Positions 26,845 to 36,754 of a stretch of DNA of 64,000 bases are shown here, piece by piece; the first letter of the stretch is position 1; every line of letters begins with the position of its first letter. Made by a program: the position numbers and the translations under genes. The notes beneath the pieces were generated by a model. That model did not search any database, was not told the origin of the DNA, and was given only the letters and a program-made list of their open reading frames with translations. The stretch covers positions 124,001 through 188,000 of the forward strand of contig OY759511.1 in assembly GCA_963662395.1 (NCBI GenBank). Reading direction: 5' to 3'. This DNA comes from JAPOXR01 sp963662395. Lineage in GTDB: Bacteria > Pseudomonadota > Alphaproteobacteria > Rhodobacterales > Rhodobacteraceae.

Positions 26845-27552
26845 TCAGCCGGCGGCAAGCACGTTGTGCTTGCGGGCCATGAATTCCTTGGCGGTTTCGA
26901 CGGCAACTGCCGCGTCACGGCAATAGGCATCGGCACCAATCGCCTTGCTGAATTCCTCGTTGAGCGGGGCGCCCCCGACCAGGACCACGAAGTCATCCCG
27001 CAAACCGAGCTCGACCAGACGGTCAATCACCACCTTCATGTACGGCATGGTCGTGGTCAGCAGGGCAGACATGCCAAGAATGTCCGGCTTCTCGGTCTCC
27101 AGCGCTTCCAGGTAGTTTTCCACCGGGTTGTTGATACCCAGATCGACAACTTCAAACCCGGCACCCTCCAACATCATCGAGACCAAGTTCTTGCCGATGT
27201 CGTGAATGTCGCCCTTTACGGTGCCGATCACCATCTTCCCCATGCGGGGAGCGCCGGTCTCCGCCAGCAGCGGCTTGAGGATGTGCATCCCCGATTTCAT
27301 GGCGTTTGCAGCCAGCAGAACCTCGGGCACGAACAGGATGCCGTCCCGGAAATCGATGCCGACGATCCGCATTCCCTCGACCAGGGCTTCGGTCAGGACC
27401 CGGTAGGGCTCCCAGCCGCGCCCGAGCAGGATATGGACACCCTCCTCGACCTCTTCCTTGAGGCCGTCATAGAGATCATCATGCATCTGGGGGACAAGTT
27501 CGTCATCTGTCAGTTCCGACAGGATCAGTTCGTCTTCGGCATCTTCAGACAT
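26845..27552 (-). CDS. Corrinoid (B12-binding) methyl-carrier protein
   Basis: This 235-residue cobalamin-binding protein carries a methyl group between two methyltransferases. It has the helical cap domain (HDDLYDGLKEEVEEGVHILLGRGWEP, VLLAANAMKSGMHILKPLL) followed by the B12 domain with GTVKGDIHDIGKNLVSMML, whose histidine replaces the lower cobalt ligand. It also has GMSALLTTTMPYMK and VLVGGAPLNEEFSKAIGADAY. ATG 27552 is chosen over TTG 27558. It lies 119 bases downstream of the homocysteine methyltransferase gene and 144 bases upstream of DUF1638, so the three genes may form one transcription unit. Confidence 0.92.
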   Translation of the reverse strand: MSEDAEDELILSELTDDELVPQMHDDLYDGLKEEVEEGVHILLGRGWEPYRVLTEALVEGMRIVGIDFRDGILFVPEVLLAANAMKSGMHILKPLLAETGAPRMGKMVIGTVKGDIHDIGKNLVSMMLEGAGFEVVDLGINNPVENYLEALETEKPDILGMSALLTTTMPYMKVVIDRLVELGLRDDFVVLVGGAPLNEEFSKAIGADAYCRDAAVAVETAKEFMARKHNVLAAG

Positions 27553-27671
27553 TGGCAACCCCGTACTGGCTGTCTGTCAGGCATTGCCTGCAAACCGTGC
27601 CGGAAGTCCACGATGCAGGCAGATTGGCCTTGCCGCGATAACCTAATGCAGTTGACGGAACAAGCGGCAAC

Positions 27672-28685
27672 TCAACGTGCCTGCCGCCGGGATTTCCGGG
27701 CGCGGCTGCGCGGTGGTTTCCGTGGTCCGGCAGTCGAGAAACGGCCGAGCCTGGCAATGATTTCTTCAGGCTCCGGTGGCGGGCCCGCCGGAGCAGCTTC
27801 CAGGCGCGCCCGCATCTTCTGCAAATGCTCCGGTCCGGTTCCACAGCAGCCACCAATGACGCCGGCGCCGGCGCGCAGGGCGAGCTCGGCATAATCGGCC
27901 ATGAGGTCCGGCGATCCATCATAGTGAACCTGCCCCCCGACAAACCGCGGTATGCCTGCATTGCCCTTGGCGATGATGGGCAATCCGATGGCAGTATGCC
28001 GGAATTCGAGCAGCGTTCGCACCAGGTCGGCAGCCCCTGCCCCGCAATTGGCCCCGTAGCCCAACGGCTTCTGCGACAACTGCCCCGCCCAGCCGGACAG
28101 GTCGGCAGTGCGTGCCCCCATCATCGTTCGTCCATGGGTATCGAAACTCATGGTCGCGCAGTATTGCAGACCTGCCCTCCTGCAGGCTTCGGCCGCACAA
28201 TCGAGCTCTTCGATATCGGACATGGTCTCGATCCAGGCCAGCGCCGCGCCGCCGGCCTTCAGCCCTTCAGCCTGTTCCTGGAACATCTCGATGGCGACGG
28301 AGCGCGCCAGTTTCCCCACCGGGGCCATCAATTCGCCCGACGGACCCATGGAGCCGGCGATGATGGGGCTGCATGACAACTCGTCGGCGACCTCGTGAGC
28401 CAGCACTGCCGACTGCCGGGCCAGTTCATGGGACCGGTCGCCCGCATGATGGAGCTGCAATCTTGACCGGGTCGCCCCGAAGCTGTTGGTCAGGACCAGT
28501 TCGGCACCGGCCAGCATGGCACCGCGGTAGACACTCCGCACCGGTTCGGGATTGTCGACATTGCACAATTCCGGTGCGTCACCGGCCGTCAGTCCCAGCG
28601 CAAACAGATTGGTGCCGGTGGCGCCATCGGCCAGCAACCATCCCCTTCTGCCAACAAGATCACGGAATCTGTCGATTGCGTTCAT
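27672..28685 (-). CDS. bmt: Homocysteine S-methyltransferase family protein (Bmt/MetH N-domain type)
   Basis: A 337-residue zinc enzyme of the homocysteine-binding family, making methionine from homocysteine. It shows WLLADGATGTNLFALGL at the N-terminus, TNSFGATRSRLQLH, GYGANCGAGAADL and GGCCGTGPEH, which together provide the three zinc cysteines. It corresponds to the first domain of MetH. With the adjacent corrinoid protein it could form part of a split B12-dependent methionine synthase, or act in betaine/dimethyl-compound demethylation. Separate MetH parts are reported in Rhodobacterales. The C-terminal 30 residues are basic and low complexity. Confidence 0.88.
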   Translation of the reverse strand: MNAIDRFRDLVGRRGWLLADGATGTNLFALGLTAGDAPELCNVDNPEPVRSVYRGAMLAGAELVLTNSFGATRSRLQLHHAGDRSHELARQSAVLAHEVADELSCSPIIAGSMGPSGELMAPVGKLARSVAIEMFQEQAEGLKAGGAALAWIETMSDIEELDCAAEACRRAGLQYCATMSFDTHGRTMMGARTADLSGWAGQLSQKPLGYGANCGAGAADLVRTLLEFRHTAIGLPIIAKGNAGIPRFVGGQVHYDGSPDLMADYAELALRAGAGVIGGCCGTGPEHLQKMRARLEAAPAGPPPEPEEIIARLGRFSTAGPRKPPRSRARKSRRQAR

Positions 28686-28760
28686 CTGCTCCTGCAGCTC
28701 CAGTTGCCGGACCGGTTGGAAAGATCACCCCTGCCGACGTCGGTGCCGGCGAATCAGGTG

Positions 28761-29189
28761 TCAGCCCTGCAGCGACGCTTCCGCCAGTTTCCTGATCCTG
28801 TCAATCATCGATACCAGACCGTTGGAGCGCTGGGATGACAAATGCGAGTCCAGGCCGAGGCGCCCGATTTCCCGGCGGGCATCGGTGCCGACCACCTCGG
28901 CCACGGTCAGGCCGTTATAGAGAGATTGCAGCACGGCAATCAGCCCGCGGACGATCATGGCATCGCTGTCTCCCCTGAAGCTGAATGTCGGTTGCGCTCC
29001 CGTGCAGTCGATTGCCGGCACGATCCAGACCTGGCTGGCGCAGCCCTCGACCCTGGACCAGGATGTTCGCAACTCATCCTCGAATGGCGGCAACCCCCGG
29101 CCAAGATCGATGACATAGCGATAGCGGTCCTCCCAGTTGTCCAGGAAGTCAAAATCCTCCACGATCGCCTCGAAGGTGCTGGAAGCCAC
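28761..29189 (-). CDS. sufE: SufE-like cysteine desulfurase activator
   Basis: A 142-residue sulfur acceptor that stimulates the SufS desulfurase for Fe-S cluster assembly. Visible are IVEDFDFLDNWEDRYRYVIDLG, the active cysteine in VEGCASQVWI, and the GLIAVLQSLYNGLT region with the C-terminal helix. GTG 29189 is chosen because AAGGA lies 8 bases upstream and SufE proteins start just before this point; the frame continues 36 codons further without support. No suf operon is adjacent, as is common in alphaproteobacteria. Confidence 0.9.
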   Translation of the reverse strand: MASSTFEAIVEDFDFLDNWEDRYRYVIDLGRGLPPFEDELRTSWSRVEGCASQVWIVPAIDCTGAQPTFSFRGDSDAMIVRGLIAVLQSLYNGLTVAEVVGTDARREIGRLGLDSHLSSQRSNGLVSMIDRIRKLAEASLQG

Positions 29190-29584
29190 GTCACGATCCT
29201 TCTGCAGGAAGGCGGCCTCGAGGGCCACCGGTTGGCCAGGATTGTATTTCGGGCGGCAGAACAATTCCAATCCAATATGACAGGGCAAGTGTCGCACACC
29301 GGAAGCACGGCCTCGTCAATCCCGACTTCGGAATTTCCTCCGCCCCATTCCTGCATGGCCGAAAAGGTGGTGATGGCTCAAGAAGGACTCTTGCGACTTC
29401 CCGGGGATTCTACGTGTCGGATAGCGGCCAGCGTGTCGAGGGATGGAGGTCTGCCGAGCCATCGGAAAACACGGCGAAGTCCGGGACGGTCATGTCCGGC
29501 GGTTCACGGGGCAACTCGATACCATGGCTGCAATCGAGAATGCGGTATGCCTTGGGCAGGGCTGCACGACGACAACCAAGGCGA
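29190..29584. other. 395-bp region between sufE and the restriction enzyme
   Basis: No credible gene. A leftward 61-codon frame overlapping the restriction enzyme end (29410-29595) has no family likeness or ribosome site. Confidence 0.4.
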
Positions 29585-32500
29585 TCAGACCCCATTCACT
29601 TCCGGCAGGCCATCGACGATACGTGCCGTCTCGACACCGAGATGCACGATCCGGCGGATGGCGCATATCAACTCCTCCGGGTGTCCGAACCAGTCATTGG
29701 CGTTGTTGACGATGCCGCTCTTCTTGTCGGTGGTGATCCTGTAGCGGTCAATGAACCATTCCAGCGGCGTTCGGCCATTGACCACGTAGGAATGCGCCTC
29801 CTCCGGAATTCCGGCCAGCCGGACATGGTCGTTGACGATGAGCACCGATCTGTCGGCATCTCTCTTGCCGGCAAACCGCATCGGCCGGGCTCCGAGCCTG
29901 AAATGCGCCGGGCGCGGATCGCCCTCCCCGGAAAAGACCAGCTCGAGCGGATGTTCCGGGCAGGTCTCGTAGCCGAGATGCAACCCGCCAAGCCTTCTCC
30001 CGGCTTCGGCAAAACCCCCGAAATCCCCGGCCAGCGGGATCCGGGCCAGCTGCCTGGCAAGAGCATTGGGAAAGGCGGCCCGAAAACCTGGCGCATGCAG
30101 CACGCCGTAGACATAGTCGAACACGTCATCCTTGCTGATGGTCCGGTCCCGGTACTGCGCCCGGATTCTCTCGAGGGCGGCATCGGTGATGTTGTCGACT
30201 CGCTGGCTCTGCAAGGGTTCATCCTCAAGGTAGCTTCCCTTCAACGGTTCGGGTGGCTCCGTGTACCGGTAGCGGGGGAAGCACTGGCCTTTGGAAATGA
30301 GCTCCAAATCCGGCATGCAATCGACCATCAGCGCCGAGAACGGCTTGGTCGAGCCAATTCCCGGCACGCAAATCGCCCGGTTGTCGGCGTCGACCTGCGG
30401 GAAGATGCGGTCCAACTGGTACTTGTTGTTCACCAACGTGTAGTCGACATAGCAATGCTGTTTCACGAACGGCCGGTACTGGGTCTGCCACACCCTGTCA
30501 GATGAGCATTCGACCAGCCTCTTTCGCCGCAGATTATTCAGCAGTTCGCGATCCCAGTGGGTGTTGGCCGAGTGACGTGTGGCCGCGTCCTTGGCCTCTG
30601 CGGCGCTGGGCTGATCTCTGAGCTCTGCAAGCGCAGCCCCGTAATCTTTGATCATCAACCGCGCGTTTTTCAGGCAGGCGCTACGGGAAAAGTTGTAGAG
30701 ATACGCGTCGCGGCTGGTCTTGTAGCCACTGCTGTACAGCCGGAACACTGTGTCATCAGATTTGCCAGCCTTGGCGGCCTTCGAGCCAAGCGGGTAGAGA
30801 TCGTCAAACCCCGGCTCCTGCCGGGCAATCCAGTCATTGTTGTGATCGGGCGTGATCTCCTGCCAGTCACCCATTCCGGAGATCGAGCCAGCTGTACTCA
30901 CGAATTCGAGCTTCTCCTCCCGGCTCAGGTAGTTGCCGATGTCGCGGTAGAGGATGCGGCAACCATCATCTGCCTTCTTCGGGTTGCGTACCAGGATGGT
31001 GATCGCCACCGGTGCCCTGGAGCCCTGGCCAAAGACCTTTCCGCCTTCCCGTCTTGACAGCTCGCCCTGGGTTCGCTGGTTCCCCCGCAAATTCATGACA
31101 TGGATCGAGGTGAACTCCTCTGCCAGGCAGGCGCGGATGCCGGTATCGACATTGCCGTCGAGCCAGGAGCCGTTGGTGACGAAGCCGATCACGCCCTTCT
31201 CGCCGATCCGGTCCGAGGCCCAGCGGATCGCCAGCTTGTAGCTGTCATAGAGGCTGTTCTTGAGCGTGGCTGTTGACCGTTCCGCATAGGTCTTCTCGAT
31301 CCGCCGGTAGAGCTGCGGGTAGCCATGATCTTTCTTGCCGGCCATCCAGGGCGGGTTGCCGACGATCACCCGGATGTCCTTCTCCTTCTGCCGCGTCCGG
31401 CGATCCGAATTGTCCTGCAGCAGCGATGCCAGGAAGTCATCGCCCTCGCTCAGCTGGAAAGTATCGGTCAGGCAGATCCGCTCGAAGGGACGGTAATCGC
31501 CGCCTCCGCTGGCGTGATACGCGGTCTCGATGTTCACCGAGGCGATGTAATAGGCCAGCAGCACGATCTCGTTGGCGTGGATCTCCGATTCGTATTTCCG
31601 CGCCAGGTCTGCTTCTCCGATCAGGCCGGATTGCAGCAGGCGGGTGATGAAGGTGCCGGTGCCGGTGAAGGGATCAAGGATGTGCACGCCCTCGTCCCCC
31701 AGGGCGGAGCCGAATTCGCTCTTCAGCATCTCCGCAACCGACCGCAGGACGAAATCGACGATCTCGATCGGTGTGTAGACGATGCCCAACTGCTTGCTGG
31801 TCTCGGTGAAGGCCTTGGCGAAGAACTTGTCATAAAGCTCGGCGATGATCCTTTGCCTGGCCTCGTCGCTGTCTGCCCCTTTCACCCGCCGTCGGACCGA
31901 TTCGTAGAACTCCTCCAGGTTGTCCGCCTCGGCCCCGATGCCCGAAGGCTTGATGACCTCGAGCATGGTCTCCATCGCCTGGCTGACCGGGTTACTGGTA
32001 GTGAAGGCCTCCTCTCCGAACAGCGCATCGAAGACTGGCCTGGTCACCATGTGCTGGGCCAGCATCTCGATTGCATCCTGCCTCGTGACGCCGGGATTGA
32101 GGTCGTCCTGCAACTCGGTGACAAATTCATCGAAGAGATCGGCCGCGGCGCGGATGTCCTCGTTGCCGGCATTCTGGTCATCGACCGTCACCATGGCGGT
32201 GATGCGTTCGATATGGGCGCGGGCGATCCTGGCGACATCGACGGCCCACTCTTCCCAGTAGCGGCGCGAGCCGCATTTCTCGACGATCTTCGCCATGATG
32301 GCACCGGGAAGTTCATCGAACAGGCTGGGCTGGCCGCCGGACTGGGTCCCCGGCGAGCCGTCCGGATCGCTGCCGTTGCCGTTTGTTCCGATACCGGGGC
32401 CCGACCTTCCCTCCGATGGAGGCTGCCAGTCGGAGAGGGTGATGATCGACAGGTGCTGCGGCGTCTCGCCCATCTCGATCCGGTTCAGTTCGGCATCGAA

Positions 32501-34426
32501 GCCCTCGTCATGGCTGCGGATGGCGTTCAGCATCTGCCAGACCTTGCGCCAGCGTTCGGTATCATCGAGCACATTCTCGGCGCTGGCGCCGGGGGCGACG
32601 ACGATCGGCAGGATGATGTAGCCCATCTGCTTGCCCTCGGCCCGGCGCATCACCCGGCCAACCGCCTGCACCACCTCGATCTGGCTCTTCCTCGGATGCA
32701 TGAACAAGATGCCGTCCAGCGCCGGCAGATCGACGCCCTCGGTGAGGCAGCGGGCATTGGTCAGGATCCGGCATTCATCCTCGCCGGGCGCATCCAGCCA
32801 GGCCAGGGCCTCGTTGCGCCTGGTGGCATTGAAGGTGCCGTCGACATGCTTCGCCGGAGCGGCATGGGCCGGAAGCTTGTGCTCCGGATCACCACCGGCA
32901 TCAAGGGATCGGTACTTGTCGGCGATATCGGCAAACAACTGTTCCACCTGCTCGGAGGACTTGATCGTCCGGCAGAAGGCGATGGCCCGGCGCATCGGCG
33001 CCCGCTCCCGCTCGGGGAATTCCTCCGGATCGGCCTTGGCCAGCGCCCGCCAGCATCCGATCATCAGCGCCGTATCATCGATGTCGAGGCCCTCCCCCAG
33101 GTCACCGCCATATTGGGCCAGCACCCGGGCGGCCAAATTCTCGGGAACGGTCAGTACCACCACCCGGTAATCGGAAAGGAGGCCGCGCTCGACGGCATCG
33201 GCAAAGCCGATCTCGTAGAGGACCGGCCCGTAGATCGCCTCGTCATCCATCGAGCACAGCGCCGCCGCCAGCTCACCGGCCCTGGTCCGGGCGCTCTCGG
33301 CATAGACCTTCGGGGTTGCCGTCATGTAGAGGCGCCGGGCAGCCCGGATGTTCTGATCCCGGTGAATTCGGGTAAAATGCGACTGTTCCTCGCCTGGAAG
33401 GATGGCACCGGCCGTACGGTGTGCCTCGTCGCAGATCGCCAGGTCGAAGCCGGGCAGGTCGTGGTCGCGCTGGGCGCGCTCGATCACCGGGGAAGAATGG
33501 TAGGTGGCAAAGATCACGGTCATCGCCTCCGGATCCTCCGGTCCGGCCCGCTCTGCCAGTTTTGCCGCATCGGTGGCGGCTGGCCAGGCGAGGTCCAGCA
33601 CGTTCATGTCGATGTTGTCGTGTTGGGATTTCCTTCGCATGCCGACCTGGCTGTCCGAGCAGACCGCGAAGGCCCGCAGCGGAAGCTCGGCATCCCTGGC
33701 CCAGGCCTGGATGGTCTGCGACATCAGCGCCAGCGACGGCACCAGGCAGAGCACGCGCCCGCCTTTGTCAGCCAGCCGCTCGGCGGCACGCAGCGCGGTC
33801 AGCGTCTTGCCGGTGCCGCAGGCCATGACGAGCTTGCCGCGGCTGCGAGCCTCGGCCAGGCCGGCTTCAATGTTCCTGACCGCGTCTTCCTGGTGCGGTC
33901 GGAGAGGCGGTGGTCCCTCGGCAACGGCCTCGCCGCTCTCCACGAAACGGACCCAGTCGACCGGGCTCGCCCGGAGATTGTGCAACCCGATGCGAACGAC
34001 CGGAACCGCTTGGTCGGCAAGCGTCTTCTCGAGATTGACGGACCAGTCCTTCCCGGTGGTGTCGATGATGACCCGCCGGGTGAATTCCCCGGTGCCGGAT
34101 GCCGCCAGGAAGGAATCGATCGCCGATTTGAGGAGGGTCTTTCCTTCGGCGTGGAACTTGCACTGGATGGCGGCCAGACCCTCACCGCCCGCCAGTTCGG
34201 CCACCAGGTCGATGCCGGTATCCGTGGCGTCCTTGCCATGTACCATGGCCCAGTCGGCGAAATGCCGGACATTGCGGTATTGAAGGCGTTGTTCGGGGTC
34301 GTGGGTCAGGAAGGCAATGCAGAGCCTCTCAAAGGCATCGCCGGCCGCTTTTTCCTTCGAGTAGTCGGCAGACGCCTTGTCAGCGCGCCAGCACTCGAGG
34401 ATGGTATCGATTGTGGTTTCGGACAC
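29585..34426 (-). CDS. Type ISP-like single-chain restriction-modification enzyme (Mrr-like nuclease, SF2 helicase, N6-adenine methyltransferase)
   Basis: Giant 1613-residue protein. An N-terminal Mrr-like nuclease domain has the PD-(D/E)xK pattern with Asp 73 in TGIDLVAEL and IQCKF at about 87-91. An SF2 translocase follows: Walker A MACGTGKT (201-208), DEAH in ICDEAHR (333-336), YMTATPK, and motif VI QAVGRVMRR. A linker rich in Gly/Ser/Asn lies near 675-700. The adenine methyltransferase has DPFTGTGTF (918-926) and NPPW (1024-1027), and the C-terminal third should be target recognition. This order matches LlaGI/LlaBIII-type enzymes, which restrict phage DNA by translocation. GTG 34426 has AGGAG 5 bases upstream. 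No separate methylase or specificity gene is present, as expected for the type. It appears intact. Confidence 0.92.
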   Translation of the reverse strand: MSETTIDTILECWRADKASADYSKEKAAGDAFERLCIAFLTHDPEQRLQYRNVRHFADWAMVHGKDATDTGIDLVAELAGGEGLAAIQCKFHAEGKTLLKSAIDSFLAASGTGEFTRRVIIDTTGKDWSVNLEKTLADQAVPVVRIGLHNLRASPVDWVRFVESGEAVAEGPPPLRPHQEDAVRNIEAGLAEARSRGKLVMACGTGKTLTALRAAERLADKGGRVLCLVPSLALMSQTIQAWARDAELPLRAFAVCSDSQVGMRRKSQHDNIDMNVLDLAWPAATDAAKLAERAGPEDPEAMTVIFATYHSSPVIERAQRDHDLPGFDLAICDEAHRTAGAILPGEEQSHFTRIHRDQNIRAARRLYMTATPKVYAESARTRAGELAAALCSMDDEAIYGPVLYEIGFADAVERGLLSDYRVVVLTVPENLAARVLAQYGGDLGEGLDIDDTALMIGCWRALAKADPEEFPERERAPMRRAIAFCRTIKSSEQVEQLFADIADKYRSLDAGGDPEHKLPAHAAPAKHVDGTFNATRRNEALAWLDAPGEDECRILTNARCLTEGVDLPALDGILFMHPRKSQIEVVQAVGRVMRRAEGKQMGYIILPIVVAPGASAENVLDDTERWRKVWQMLNAIRSHDEGFDAELNRIEMGETPQHLSIITLSDWQPPSEGRSGPGIGTNGNGSDPDGSPGTQSGGQPSLFDELPGAIMAKIVEKCGSRRYWEEWAVDVARIARAHIERITAMVTVDDQNAGNEDIRAAADLFDEFVTELQDDLNPGVTRQDAIEMLAQHMVTRPVFDALFGEEAFTTSNPVSQAMETMLEVIKPSGIGAEADNLEEFYESVRRRVKGADSDEARQRIIAELYDKFFAKAFTETSKQLGIVYTPIEIVDFVLRSVAEMLKSEFGSALGDEGVHILDPFTGTGTFITRLLQSGLIGEADLARKYESEIHANEIVLLAYYIASVNIETAYHASGGGDYRPFERICLTDTFQLSEGDDFLASLLQDNSDRRTRQKEKDIRVIVGNPPWMAGKKDHGYPQLYRRIEKTYAERSTATLKNSLYDSYKLAIRWASDRIGEKGVIGFVTNGSWLDGNVDTGIRACLAEEFTSIHVMNLRGNQRTQGELSRREGGKVFGQGSRAPVAITILVRNPKKADDGCRILYRDIGNYLSREEKLEFVSTAGSISGMGDWQEITPDHNNDWIARQEPGFDDLYPLGSKAAKAGKSDDTVFRLYSSGYKTSRDAYLYNFSRSACLKNARLMIKDYGAALAELRDQPSAAEAKDAATRHSANTHWDRELLNNLRRKRLVECSSDRVWQTQYRPFVKQHCYVDYTLVNNKYQLDRIFPQVDADNRAICVPGIGSTKPFSALMVDCMPDLELISKGQCFPRYRYTEPPEPLKGSYLEDEPLQSQRVDNITDAALERIRAQYRDRTISKDDVFDYVYGVLHAPGFRAAFPNALARQLARIPLAGDFGGFAEAGRRLGGLHLGYETCPEHPLELVFSGEGDPRPAHFRLGARPMRFAGKRDADRSVLIVNDHVRLAGIPEEAHSYVVNGRTPLEWFIDRYRITTDKKSGIVNNANDWFGHPEELICAIRRIVHLGVETARIVDGLPEVNGV

Positions 34427-35103
34427 GGGAACTCCTGGAAACACAGATGCTCAAGGGTGGCGTCAGGATGGCATACGGGTGAAACACGAGATCATTGTCA
34501 ACACCGGAATGAAGCATGGAGATCGCCGAGCCTTGTCCCGAGTCATGAAACAGGCCCATGAAACTTCCCGGGCCGATGCGGGTCATGATGCCGGTTCCTT
34601 GTGGAATACTCTCGACTGAACTCTATGCCTCCTTTCCTGCTTCATGGCTCCCCGGGCACCGCTCGTATCCCCCGATGCACCTGTCATCTCCCGGTCCGCC
34701 GGAATTATGCTGGATGGCGTGAATATCCTGCCTCGCGCCGAAACTGCTATCCGGGCCGTATTGGAATGTGATGGCGTCGACATGGCCAGGCAACCGGCCA
34801 CGGCCCGGTAACTGTTCGGGAGTCCGGGAGGCGTACGATTCACTCTGGACCGGCCACTGACCAGGAAATCCTGAAGATCCGGTCTGCCGCCTGGAGGCAT
34901 GAAACAGACTGGCAGGAATTCCCTGTCAGGTTGGTTAGGCGCCCCGGATTGCCGCCAGTCATGCGGTGCGGCGGCGGTGAAGGGTGCAGCCTGCTTGCCG
35001 GCAGTCTGCGCGATACTTGACATTTCGATAAGGATGGGCGAAATCAGTCGCCGGAGTTACCGACCTCGTATCCGGTACAGGAATGTCAGACAGGAATTTG
35101 AAG
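34427..35103. other. 677-bp region upstream of the restriction enzyme, no recognisable gene
   Basis: Frames on both strands here (for example leftward 34583-35023) have no family likeness and poor codon use. It should contain the divergent promoters for the restriction enzyme and the lipoprotein. It could be remnant sequence from the island boundary, but I see no repeat marking one. Confidence 0.4.
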
Positions 35104-35580
35104 ATGAAGGTGATTGTCGCTTCACCGTTGGCGGTGTTGTTTCTGGTGTCCGCTTGCACCAGTTCTGGTGTCAGTGCTGACCGGCTGAACCCGGTCAACT
35201 GGTTCAAGTCCAATACGGAGGCCGAGCAGATCGACGAGACGGCGCCGATTGTCTCGGAGGATTCAAGAGAACTCCTCCCGGTCATTTCAAGCCTGGAAGC
35301 CCAGCCATTCGGTGCCGGTGGCGTGATTCTGATTGCCGGCGGAGTTCCACCGACCTTCGGCTATTACGATGCGGCGCTGGTTCCGGTGAATGACGGGCAA
35401 CCGATCGAAGGCGAACTGGTATTCGAATTCCGGGCCGCGCCTCCTGTTGGAGATGTCGAGGTCGGAACCGAAGAGAGCCGCGAGTTGACTACGGCGACGA
35501 CCTTGACCGAAGCCGAACTGAGTGGCGTCGGGACTATCCGGGTTATTGCTGCCGCCAACGAACAGGCGATCAATCTCTAA
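35104..35580 (+). CDS. Putative lipoprotein of unknown function
   Basis: A 158-residue protein with a lipoprotein signal peptide: MKVIVASPLAVLFLVSAC, lipobox LVSAC, lipidated cysteine at residue 18. Mature protein has LNPVNWFKS, a short motif seen near the N-terminus of small alphaproteobacterial lipoproteins, then a hydrophilic acidic domain without recognised fold. Probably anchored in the outer or inner membrane facing the periplasm. ATG 35104 is chosen because the signal peptide begins there. Its end overlaps the convergent rnd stop by 11 bases. Confidence 0.8.
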   Translation: MKVIVASPLAVLFLVSACTSSGVSADRLNPVNWFKSNTEAEQIDETAPIVSEDSRELLPVISSLEAQPFGAGGVILIAGGVPPTFGYYDAALVPVNDGQPIEGELVFEFRAAPPVGDVEVGTEESRELTTATTLTEAELSGVGTIRVIAAANEQAINL

Positions 35581-36754
35581 GGTCTACCACTCTCAGCCTG
35601 TTTCCGGAAACCGCCAGCGCGGTCTGGCCGTTTGCAAGGCGGATGGCGTCATTGCCGTACACCTCCCGCCTCCATCCGGCCAGCAACCTGGAATCCGCAG
35701 CACCTGATGCGAGCCTCTGCAGTTCGGCCGTGGTGGCAATAAGCTGTTCGGCAACACCATGTTGCTCGGCGCGTATTCGCAACAGGACCCGCATCAGCTC
35801 AAACAGGGCCCTGTTTGGCGGTGCCAGGGCCTTTTGTCTGGCCTTCGGCAATTCCGATTCGGGACAGTTGTTGCCTCGCCTGACCGCGTCGAGGATCATT
35901 CCCGCAATCCGGCCGCTCTTTGCCCGCTTGGGGAGCAGGCGGCAATTCGTGACATCTTTCGGCGCAGCCGGTTTGATCTGGACCAGCTGGAGAATTGCCT
36001 CGTCACGCAGGACATGATTTCGCGAAACATTCCGTTCCTGGGCCAGTTCTTCGCGCAGGGCGGCGATCTCGCGAAGGATGGCAAGATTGCGGCTGTTCGT
36101 CTCGCGCGTCTTGATCTTCTTCCACGCATCCTCCGGGGCTCGCCGATAGGTCTCGATATCGGTTACGACCTTCATTTCCTCGTCGATCCAGTGAGATCGG
36201 CCGAGTTCTTCAAGTTTGCCGGACAAATGCAGATAGACCGGACGCAGGTGAATCACGTCATCCAGGGCATAGGCGAGAAGCCTCCCTGAGAGTGGTCGTC
36301 GCTGCCAGTCCTGGAGCCGGGCCGACTTGTCGATCTGTTGCCGGGCGATCTTTCTTACCAGGGTTTCATAGCCGACATTGTCCCCGAAGCCGCAGGCCAT
36401 GGCTGCCACCTGGGTATCGAACAGCGGCACCGGAAGCGCGCCAAAGCAATGGTGGAATATGGCCATGTCCTGGCGGGCAGAGTGAAAGACCTTGACGACG
36501 GATTCATCGGCAAAGAGCTTGCCGAGCGGCTCCAGGCTCATCCCTGGTGCCAGGGTGTCAATGGCGACGGCGCAGTCCGGATCAATTCCCGGAACGGCCA
36601 GTTGGACCAGGCAAAGCCGGGGATGGAAGAGTCCCTCGCCTACGAACTCGGTATCGCAAGTGACGAATGGATGGCGGGATGCTCTGGCGCAGAACTCCTC
36701 CAACTCGGAGGTCTTCACCAGTATCCGGGACGGGTCGCTTGATGTGTTGTTCAT
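35570..36754 (-). CDS. rnd: Ribonuclease D
   Basis: A 394-residue 3'-5' exoribonuclease that trims tRNA and other stable RNA. The DEDD exonuclease domain is visible: FVTCDTEFVGEG (Exo I, D and E), VKVFHSARQDMAIFHH (Exo II) and LAYALDDVIHLRPVY (Exo III with tyrosine). An HRDC domain follows around residues 210-290. ATG 36754 is preceded by AGGAAG. It is divergent from dtd; both act on tRNA-related substrates. Confidence 0.93.
   Translation of the reverse strand: MNNTSSDPSRILVKTSELEEFCARASRHPFVTCDTEFVGEGLFHPRLCLVQLAVPGIDPDCAVAIDTLAPGMSLEPLGKLFADESVVKVFHSARQDMAIFHHCFGALPVPLFDTQVAAMACGFGDNVGYETLVRKIARQQIDKSARLQDWQRRPLSGRLLAYALDDVIHLRPVYLHLSGKLEELGRSHWIDEEMKVVTDIETYRRAPEDAWKKIKTRETNSRNLAILREIAALREELAQERNVSRNHVLRDEAILQLVQIKPAAPKDVTNCRLLPKRAKSGRIAGMILDAVRRGNNCPESELPKARQKALAPPNRALFELMRVLLRIRAEQHGVAEQLIATTAELQRLASGAADSRLLAGWRREVYGNDAIRLANGQTALAVSGNRLRVVDLRD

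Noticed and set aside
31325..34561. A 1078-codon open frame opposite the restriction enzyme gene
   Set aside because: It is an antisense shadow caused by GC-rich codons; the opposite strand has clear nuclease, helicase and methylase motifs, whereas this frame has none.
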